From a virus, in the IMG/VR virus record IMGVR_UViG_3300044949_002075, positions 1 through 26,073 of that record: a stretch of 26,073 nucleotides of DNA. The stretch is one strand, 5' to 3'. This document shows, in pieces, positions 22,201 through 26,073 of this stretch. The notes beneath the pieces are model-generated. The model had not been told where the DNA came from. It made no database searches and was given only the letters and a program-made list of their open reading frames with translations. A program made the position numbers and the translations under genes. Numbering within the stretch: position 1 is the first letter of the stretch; every line of letters begins with the position of its first letter.

Positions 22201-22647
22201 CCATTGAAAAATTCCCCAGGTTGTGTTGGCAGTGTCTAGCCAAAAATCACCGTCGTTGGGATTGCCAGTGGGACGGACCAAGCTGGCAGTGAGTTCAGTA
22301 AGGTCAATATCAGCACGTTGCACATAGCAGCGATTAGAAACTCCCAGGGCCGAATAAGCAGCAAGTAATCCGTATTCGTTAAGTTCGTAACCATTGATTG
22401 GTGTGCCAGCTGTGGTCTTGTAAAAGAAAGGAACGCCAAAAGTGGCTGATAGATCTCGCTGACTGGTAATCAAATAAGGAACGTTTGAATTTGCCTGTAG
22501 TGTGCCAGCAGCAACACCGGTTCCTGTTCCAGAAACTTTGTTTTGTGCTGTTGCAATCAACACATAAGGGACTGAGTTGGTCGCAGCAGGAATATATTGA
22601 CTTTCGTCAACTACTGTTACTTCTACGCCGGGTGAAATTAGTGCCAT
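19300..22647 (-). CDS. 18: Tail sheath protein (gp18-like), unusually long
   Basis: The 1115-residue protein opens with the sheath signature SPGVEVTVVDES, then VPYVLIATAQNK and YELNEYGLLAAYSALG near 86-101. It ends with a conserved-looking sheath core: NLITCPQYPELIPNMV, GVGFSTGDGLV, PITFVPGVGITNFGNKT, and RIDRNELWVDIAIEPVKAVE. T4 gp18 is 659 residues; here the extra ~450 lie between about 115 and 770 and include repeated short modules of the form GD(F/L)W-D-T followed by W. These would make protruding sheath domains. Sheath contraction drives the tube through the cell envelope. It has a GATAAATA late promoter and AAAGGA Shine-Dalgarno and ends at an intrinsic terminator. Confidence 0.92.
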   Translation of the reverse strand: MALISPGVEVTVVDESQYIPAATNSVPYVLIATAQNKVSGTGTGVAAGTLQANSNVPYLITSQRDLSATFGVPFFYKTTAGTPINGYELNEYGLLAAYSALGVSNRCYVQRADIDLTELTASLVRPTGNPNDGDFWLDTANTTWGIFQWNQTTAAFTNQVPIVITSSTDLNLGGTVPLQTVGSIGDYAVVVNTDVTVLNPIYYKRNGPSTSSYSATVNYSSSTDLVDLYNEWVLVGSDEWKTAWATIQGTATSPTLNNGDTVIINGQTVNVGNGATANVKILSDNINTAAITGVYSGVASGKLVIYADSTATADGSTAGEGAVIIENGTGTPLTAVGITAKTYYAPAFFAGASFSQPRWRSTDTQPEPTGSVWQKTNNVNLGANLVLKKYSSVLGTFIQQAVPIYPDGNSAVYALDPSGGGKNIPIGTTWARLNPGFTTPDTAGLEIFEYYATGTTVITGDDTSPGPFVISNSFFIRATQPGTSDLTDSVTVTLTGTTVADFISAVSAAAVPYVSASVNSDGAIVFTHSTGGDIVMGNISGIPLTTAGFNTTIQGVNPGPNNSLILSNFTSSPFFTYTASSTGPSQDPADGRLWFYSSNTQADILIQNNGAWMGYQMVDNDVRGFNLTDTNASGPIFSATAPVTQNDTAQSPLVYGDLWIDTADLENYPVISRWQNIDGADQWVQLVNTDQTTEDGIVFADARWAPNGTTDPIVDPIPSITSLLVSDYLDLDAPSPALYPQGMLLFNTRRSGFNVKSFQVDYFNAQSFPDDTLPTVTNAWVNASGNKNNGSPYMGRQAQRALIVQALKAGIDASTQIREEQRQFNLITCPQYPELIPNMVELNNDRNNTAFVIGDTPLRLAPDATAVQAWATNNSGVGFSTGDGLVTADPYLGVFYPSCQTTDLSGSLVVQPPSHMMLRTVLRSDEVAYPWLAPAGTRRGVVDNALRIGYVNATTGEFITLGVNQGLRDVLYELDINPITFVPGVGITNFGNKTVTSIASVLDRINVARLVAYIRNRLQDIGKSFLFEPNDQITRNQISSAINSLMIDLLNKRGIYDYLVICDLTNNTPARIDRNELWVDIAIEPVKAVEFIYIPLRLKNTGEIASGISTVATSA

Positions 22648-22672
22648 GGTAAATCCTTTTTCTAGCTACTGA

Positions 22673-22680
22673 TATTTATC
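22673..22680 (-). promoter_or_regulatory. Late promoter box for gp18
   Basis: GATAAATA on the minus strand, with a predicted start near 22667 and a leader of about 19 bases carrying AAAGGA before the ATG at 22647. It is divergent to the plus-strand box at 22730-22737. Confidence 0.65.
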
Positions 22681-22711
22681 GATAGCCGAAAAAAGAACCC
22701 CGACACAGTGC

Positions 22712-22724
22712 CCTTACCGTAAGG
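22712..22724. promoter_or_regulatory. 13-bp palindrome between divergent promoters
   Basis: CCTTACCGTAAGG is a perfect inverted repeat with a one-base centre. It cannot fold as an RNA hairpin, so it would be recognised as duplex DNA. It lies six bases upstream of the plus-strand promoter box and 32 bases from the gp18 box; an operator or sigma-related site is possible. Confidence 0.3.
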
Positions 22725-22729
22725 TTTTA

Positions 22730-22737
22730 GCTAAATA
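22730..22737 (+). promoter_or_regulatory. Late-type promoter box for the plus-strand gene
   Basis: GCTAAATA ends four bases before the ATG at 22742. T4-like spacing puts transcription start at about 22743, within the start codon; there is no Shine-Dalgarno. A true mRNA would be leaderless or would use another promoter. Confidence 0.4.
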
Positions 22738-22741
22738 CATC

Positions 22742-23089
22742 ATGAAACGACCCATGTGTCCGGCCTGCAATCAAAGACCCAAGGCCATAAATTGCTACCG
22801 CGGTGAAAAAATTTACTACCGAAGTCGCTGCGAAGTGTGCATCAAGAAGAACAAAAAGATCAAGCCGCCTATGCCGAGATGGCAAACAGCAGGCTACAAG
22901 AAAAAACCCACATGTGACCGCTGTGGGTTTAGAGCAAGATACTCAGCACAACTACAGGTGTTTCATGTTGATGGCAATTTGCACAACAGCGACATTCGCA
23001 ACTTAAAAACTGTGTGTCTTAACTGTGCCGAGGAAGTAAAACGCAGTGATGTTAATTGGAATCGTGGGGATCTTGAGCCAGACGTTTGA
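22742..23089 (+). CDS. Zinc-ribbon HNH-like protein (only plus-strand gene)
   Basis: The 115-residue protein has two CxxC pairs in its first half (C6/C9 and C30/C33) and two in the second (C58/C61 and C92/C95). Between the latter lies VFHVDGNLHNSDIRNLKT. The H-V-D-G-N with later N and N-L, closed by C-x2-C, is the HNH/treble-clef pattern, with H75 as the candidate general base. It may be a small endonuclease or a DNA-binding zinc protein. Its start is directly behind a late promoter box. Its last 38 bases overlap antisense the end of the dNMP kinase gene, so mRNA from both strands would be complementary there. Confidence 0.75.
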   Translation: MKRPMCPACNQRPKAINCYRGEKIYYRSRCEVCIKKNKKIKPPMPRWQTAGYKKKPTCDRCGFRARYSAQLQVFHVDGNLHNSDIRNLKTVCLNCAEEVKRSDVNWNRGDLEPDV

Positions 23090-23699
23090 CCTGACGATAT
23101 AGATCATCCAGTGTGCTGTTGTTGTCCAGCACAACATCAAACTCTGTGCCAACCCAGGCAGTTTCACTGGCATGTATTCCCAATCGTTGCAATTTTCCAG
23201 TGCTCAGGCTCCAGGTGGGATTTCCATCGGGGCCGCGATTGGCACTGACCGCAGCATCATACCATTCAGGCTCGGGTCCGCGCACTACTCTTACTATTTT
23301 TCCCCCTGCTGCTTTGATTGATTTGATTTCGTTGGGAAAGCGACAATCAGTGATTACAATATCGTCCTGAGAGTTGCGTAGTTTGTTTTCCAAACTTGCG
23401 ATCCAAATATCGTCGTGAAATCCCCGTCGGCAGACTTCTGTTCCCCATAGCTGTAGCATCAATCGAGGTGTAACTTCACGGCCCAACCGAGCGCTCCACC
23501 ACTTGTCAGGCTGTTCGCGCCATTCCCTGCTTTGTTTGGTGCGCCCTTCCAGCATGGTCCGATCCCACCCAAATACCTGAGCGACTGCATCTTTGAGACT
23601 GTTGGCAAAACTCTCTCTGCGAAAATGATGCAAATTAACAAGATAATCTGCTACAGTATCTTTTCCTGAGCCAATGAATCCACAAATTCCAATAATCAT
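23052..23699 (-). CDS. 1: Deoxynucleoside monophosphate kinase (gp1-like)
   Basis: The 215-residue protein has an N-terminal P-loop (MIIGICGFIGSGKDTVADYL, GFIGSGKDT at 7-15) and the T4 gp1 family features: a lid region with RTKQSREWREQPDKWW, VTPRLMLQLWGTEVCRRGF, and a Walker B-like strand DIVITDCRFPNE. It phosphorylates dNMPs to dNDPs to supply phage DNA synthesis. The start at 23699 was chosen over the open frame to 23810, because AGGAG lies seven bases upstream and the start overlaps the exonuclease stop as ATGA. It is transcribed with the exonuclease from the promoter at 24227-24255 and converges on the plus-strand gene. Confidence 0.88.
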   Translation of the reverse strand: MIIGICGFIGSGKDTVADYLVNLHHFRRESFANSLKDAVAQVFGWDRTMLEGRTKQSREWREQPDKWWSARLGREVTPRLMLQLWGTEVCRRGFHDDIWIASLENKLRNSQDDIVITDCRFPNEIKSIKAAGGKIVRVVRGPEPEWYDAAVSANRGPDGNPTWSLSTGKLQRLGIHASETAWVGTEFDVVLDNNSTLDDLYRQVKRLAQDPHDSN

Positions 23700-24220
23700 T
23701 TTAACTCCTGAACATTGAGGTGTTTTAGTGTATTTTGTAACATACCAATTTGTCTGCGGCAGTCTTCTAGTGCATGGTGTGTAGTGGGCGGGATGGGCTG
23801 GCTGGGCCATAAACTAAACACAGTGCGGCTGTCTCTGACTGCATAGAACTGCCATGGCAGGGGTTTGTTGTAGCTTTTGTAGGCGTGCTCAAGTATGTTA
23901 CAGTCATATGTGGGACCTTGTGCCCAGACACGATTACTATGCCAAATCAGCTTACCTAACTCGTCTAATGCTTGATCCAGTGGTATGCGATCTTGTTCGC
24001 TAAATGCTTCGTCGCGAACAACTGCAGGTTGTGTGGCCCACCAGTCAATAGTGCCTTGTTGTATTGAACGATTTTCTTGGCTTTCCAGGGTTATTCTTGC
24101 ATAGTAACTCTGCTCGTAATAGCCTGTACTCAATGGGTCAAAGCTCTGGGCAGCTATGGTTAGTATTGTGGTGTCGGGACCTGTACCAAGTCCTTCAAGA
24201 TCGATCATTAAGTCTGCCAT
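23696..24220 (-). CDS. DEDDh 3'-5' exonuclease (DexA-like)
   Basis: The 174-residue protein shows three exonuclease motifs: ExoI LMIDLEGLGTGP with D7 and E9, ExoII WAQGPTYDCNILEHAY with its Asp, and ExoIII HHALEDCRRQ with H-x4-D. This is the DEDDh family to which T4 DexA belongs. It likely degrades single-stranded or host DNA from 3' ends for nucleotide recycling or repair. The ATG at 24220 replaces a TTG extension to 24280. No Shine-Dalgarno precedes it, and the sigma70-type promoter predicts transcription start exactly at this A. The pair with dNMP kinase supports a salvage role: exonuclease makes dNMPs that the kinase phosphorylates. Confidence 0.83.
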   Translation of the reverse strand: MADLMIDLEGLGTGPDTTILTIAAQSFDPLSTGYYEQSYYARITLESQENRSIQQGTIDWWATQPAVVRDEAFSEQDRIPLDQALDELGKLIWHSNRVWAQGPTYDCNILEHAYKSYNKPLPWQFYAVRDSRTVFSLWPSQPIPPTTHHALEDCRRQIGMLQNTLKHLNVQELK

Positions 24221-24226
24221 AGTGTT

Positions 24227-24255
24227 AGTATAACAGGGTTGTGGAAGTAAGTCAA
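24227..24255 (-). promoter_or_regulatory. Sigma70-type promoter for exonuclease-kinase pair
   Basis: On the minus strand TTGACT (24255-24250) and TATACT (24232-24227) are separated by 17 bases. The expected +1 is 24220, which is the A of the exonuclease ATG, predicting a leaderless mRNA. The -10 box matches that of the gp32 promoter exactly. Confidence 0.65.
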
Positions 24256-24383
24256 GATCGCTGACAAATATTTTGTCCAAATTTTTGAGTACCAGTCAAC
24301 CCGCAACTGATACGATCATATAGATATTTGTATTCGTCGGAATCTTGACCTAAATGTTGTTTTATATTATTGTTTGAACTATG
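24252..24383 (-). other. Intergenic stretch with a start-less open frame
   Basis: The 24221-24393 gap has no complete gene. A 43-codon open minus-strand frame ends with TGA at 24252 and reads, in its middle, GQDSDEYKYLYDRI followed by GLTGTQKFGQN, which looks protein-like, but it contains no ATG, GTG or TTG in a usable upstream position. A weak TTGACA (24387-24382) with a poor -10 box precedes it. It may be a gene remnant; I would not annotate a protein here. Confidence 0.3.
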
Positions 24384-24393
24384 TCAACAGTTA

Positions 24394-24726
24394 TCAATAT
24401 TGAATGTCAAACTTTGCATCTCCATAAATGCCCTTGGCTTGTGCTGCCAATTGTACAATAGTTTGATGTGGAACATGTTGTAGTATCCAATCAGAAAATG
24501 CCATATCACTGCCTTGTGCCTCATCATCATCAAAGAAACTTCTCCAAGCGTCTCCCAATGGGCCTCGGTGGTGGTCGGTGAGCCACTCGTATCCGTCATC
24601 GCCACTTCCAAGGTCAACAATTTTCCAAACCAGTTTTTCCAATATTCGTGCTTCTTTTTTTGGTGCAGCTGGTGCAGATGCTTCGGTTACTAAATCTGCA
24701 TATTTTCTAAAAAATTTCGGGTCCAT
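24394..24726 (-). CDS. Small protein of unknown function with CTS-like N-terminus
   Basis: The 110-residue protein starts MDPKFFRKYADLVTEASAP. The FFRKYADLVTE segment resembles a longer form of the capsid-targeting peptide with an L-V-T-E cleavage site, followed by an A-rich linker. The remainder is aromatic and acidic (DGYEWLTDHHRGPLGDAW, FFDDDEAQGSDMAFSDWILQ) with no recognised motif. The start is preceded by AAAGGATATATAT. It lies 15 bases after the neck protein gene. Head localisation is a guess from the N-terminus. Confidence 0.7.
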   Translation of the reverse strand: MDPKFFRKYADLVTEASAPAAPKKEARILEKLVWKIVDLGSGDDGYEWLTDHHRGPLGDAWRSFFDDDEAQGSDMAFSDWILQHVPHQTIVQLAAQAKGIYGDAKFDIQY

Positions 24727-24741
24727 ATATATATCCTTTAA

Positions 24742-25503
24742 TTATCCAATTACCCAAGTTAGTGGTTGTGAGCCGTCTACATAGGTCTTGAGTGATTCAA
24801 TTAGAGCATCCATTTGTGTCTGGGCTTCTGCTTTCATTGCAGTTCCGTTTAGGCTGCTACCGTTTTGTGGTCCGGCAATCTGTCCAAACTTTTCGCGAGC
24901 TTCACCAATCATGAGTTTACAGTTGGCAACCATGTAGTCCCGAATCCATTGTGAAGTTTGGTAGTTTGACAATAACTGGAATTCAGGTTTTAGATTGTCT
25001 GTCCAAATCAGCACGTTTTCACCGGTGCCGCGCCAGTCTCTGCTCATTTGCAATTTTTTGGTCACTGGGTTCCAGGTAAACACCACATACTGACCAAACA
25101 TGCGCCCAGCCAATTCCACATACTGTGTGTAATAATCATATGTGGCCAGGCCTCCGGCCACGTTGAAGTTCATCAAATAAACGTTCAAACTGGCCTGTGT
25201 GAATGGATCAAAGTTTGTGGCATAGGGTCCTTGGCTGTTGCCAAATGTTCTACGATAAACCTGACGCACGTTGATGACTTCTTGCGGAAGTGTGTAGATG
25301 TTGACATCCTGCACCAACTCAAGAAAACTGAAGCTTTCTTCGTAAGCATTCTGCGCACGTTGACGATAAGTGCCAATGGTTTTTTGATACGCAGCTTCGT
25401 AGTGTGCAGGGTCAAGTTCTACGTCAATCATGCCACTGCCCAGTTGCAGTTGCACATAGTTGATTAGGTCTTGTTTGAGAACTTGTAGGGTATTTTCAGC
25501 CAT
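24742..25503 (-). CDS. Probable neck / head-tail connector protein (gp13-like)
   Basis: The 253-residue protein has a helical N-terminus (LKQDLINYVQLQLG, YEAAYQKTIGTYRQRAQ), a beta-rich middle (VNIYTLPQEVINVRQVYRR, QYVVFTWNPVTKKLQMSR) and a C-terminal helix region ending GEAREKFGQIAGP. I associate this pattern with the gp13 neck proteins of marine T4-like phages, which seal the filled head for tail attachment; T4 gp13 is somewhat longer (309). The match is from memory, so other connector roles are possible. It has a late promoter, and its start lies in a hairpin that forms only in read-through RNA. Confidence 0.58.
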   Translation of the reverse strand: MAENTLQVLKQDLINYVQLQLGSGMIDVELDPAHYEAAYQKTIGTYRQRAQNAYEESFSFLELVQDVNIYTLPQEVINVRQVYRRTFGNSQGPYATNFDPFTQASLNVYLMNFNVAGGLATYDYYTQYVELAGRMFGQYVVFTWNPVTKKLQMSRDWRGTGENVLIWTDNLKPEFQLLSNYQTSQWIRDYMVANCKLMIGEAREKFGQIAGPQNGSSLNGTAMKAEAQTQMDALIESLKTYVDGSQPLTWVIG

Positions 25504-25525
25504 ATAGGGAACTCCGTCCCTATAT
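25502..25525 (-). promoter_or_regulatory. Hairpin that sequesters the neck-gene start codon in read-through RNA
   Basis: ATATAGGGA (25502-25510) and TCCCTATAT (25517-25525) pair perfectly across a six-base loop (CGGAGT on the minus strand). On the mRNA strand the loop holds the GGAG Shine-Dalgarno and the downstream arm includes the first two bases of the ATG at 25503. RNA begun at the overlapping late promoter starts near 25517 and lacks the upstream arm. Confidence 0.6.
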
Positions 25526-25530
25526 TTAGT
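25523..25530 (-). promoter_or_regulatory. Late promoter box for the neck gene
   Basis: ACTAAATA on the minus strand lies directly after the stop of the upstream gene (25533-25531). Predicted start is near 25517, giving a 14-base leader with GGAG eight bases before the ATG. Confidence 0.6.
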
Positions 25531-26073
25531 TCACCAGACCCGAAGAATAACCAAGTTCTCAGTGCCGCGGCTGTTCCATGCAGTTTCTGTGGCCTTGATG
25601 TCTTTGAACAGTTTGCGAGCAGCTGGTTTTCCAGCAGCCACAATGGCCTTGAGTTGCTCTGCAGGTTTGCGCAGTGTTTTTTGCACAGTTTCCACGGTGC
25701 TGAATCCAATCACAGCATTGTTCTTCACAGTAAACACCTTGGCATACTCGTCGGCCACAACATGGATCAACTTGCGCTTTTTGGTGTCATATAGCCAGGC
25801 TTCGCTTTTGTCCACCAATTGTGCAGCCGGCAGGCTCCGGAGCTTGAGTTCAGCAAACTCTGCACAAATCTTGAACTTGGCTGCTTTCTTCTCCGGGGGC
25901 ACTGCCTTGACCTTGCGGGGCTTGCGCTCGACTTTCTTGATTTGCACATAGCTGCCGCAGTCCGAGATCACAAGTTCACAAAACTTCACACAGTTTTTGA
26001 GCTGTGTTTTGGTCATGTAGTCATAGGCTTTCACAAGGTCAGCGTCTTTGCCTGCCACAACTTCTTCAAATTC
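25531..26073 (-). CDS. C-terminal part of an unknown protein (runs off right edge)
   Basis: The frame is open from the right edge to TGA at 25533-25531, giving 180 residues of a longer protein; a GTG at 26058 is internal and not a reason to start there. It has a Cys-containing helical segment (YMTKTQLKNCVKFCELVISDC in part), a basic linker (VERKPRKVKAVPPEKKAA), a small alpha/beta domain (SEAWLYDTKKRKLIHVVA, VKNNAVIGFSTVETVQKTLR) and a final strand NLVILRVW. No function is recognised. Its position before the neck gene and its basic character would suit a virion or DNA-associated protein. Confidence 0.75.
   Translation of the reverse strand, partial: EFEEVVAGKDADLVKAYDYMTKTQLKNCVKFCELVISDCGSYVQIKKVERKPRKVKAVPPEKKAAKFKICAEFAELKLRSLPAAQLVDKSEAWLYDTKKRKLIHVVADEYAKVFTVKNNAVIGFSTVETVQKTLRKPAEQLKAIVAAGKPAARKLFKDIKATETAWNSRGTENLVILRVW

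Noticed and set aside
23700-23810. N-terminal extension of the dNMP kinase to 23810
   Set aside because: It overlaps the exonuclease gene and precedes the P-loop by 37 unrelated residues; AGGAG points to 23699.
24384-24620. Minus-strand 78-residue frame overlapping 24394-24726
   Set aside because: It is a second frame within the 110-residue gene, which has a good ribosome-binding site and start position.
1-26073. tRNA genes, CRISPR arrays, insertion sequences, integrase or attachment sites
   Set aside because: Reading both strands I found no cloverleaf, regular repeat-spacer array, transposase or terminal inverted repeats; weak tRNAs could be missed without a scan.

Overview
The window is a 26 kb piece of a T4-superfamily myovirus genome (Caudoviricetes). 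The diagnostic genes are a gp17-type large terminase, a contractile tail sheath (gp18) and tail tube (gp19), a gp4-type head-completion nuclease, a gp32-type ssDNA-binding protein, UvsX and UvsY recombination proteins, and a gp1-type deoxynucleotide kinase. T4-late-type promoter octamers (NNTAAATA) recur in front of genes. Many of the unnamed proteins resemble ones I associate with uncultured aquatic T4-like phages, but the host cannot be named from sequence. I see no tRNA, CRISPR, insertion sequence or integrase.

Thirty-two of 33 genes lie on the minus strand and are read from high to low coordinates, with ATGA, TAATG or TGATG start/stop overlaps or gaps of a few bases. In transcription order: (a) 26073-24394, a partial unknown protein, a probable neck protein and a small protein; (b) 24220-23052, a nucleic-acid metabolism pair (DEDDh exonuclease and dNMP kinase) behind a clear sigma70-type promoter; (c) 23089-22742, the only plus-strand gene, a zinc-ribbon HNH-like protein that overlaps the kinase tail to tail; (d) 22647-15988, a structural block with an oversized sheath, tail tube, second tube-like protein, gp4 and a probable small terminase; (e) 15967-8432, a run of head-associated or accessory virion proteins, several starting with a peptide like the T4 capsid-targeting sequence, then a C1q-like jelly-roll protein and a secreted staphylococcal-type nuclease; (f) 8423-5342, the large terminase and a large unknown protein; (g) 5198-1401, gp32, an unknown A+T-rich gene, UvsX, a small acidic protein and UvsY; (h) 1401-1, a methyltransferase and a glycosyltransferase that runs off the left edge.

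The genes fit together as DNA replication and recombination (g, b), DNA packaging (gp16, gp17, gp4), and tail and head assembly (a, d, e). No intergenic stretch exceeds 300 bases. The longest (5199-5341, 24221-24393, 22648-22741, 19206-19299) hold promoters, hairpins and a terminator.

The most interesting signals are regulatory. In five genes the predicted transcription start falls within two bases of the start codon and no Shine-Dalgarno is present, whereas the five genes with a real predicted leader all have one; this suggests leaderless phage mRNAs. Two hairpins contain a promoter inside them, so they can form only in read-through RNA; one of these would bury the neck-gene start codon. The gp32 leader carries three AGGCAAC repeats around an AU palindrome. 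One small gene looks like a recombinant between a secreted-nuclease signal peptide and a head-protein paralog, joined at GCCATGGC.
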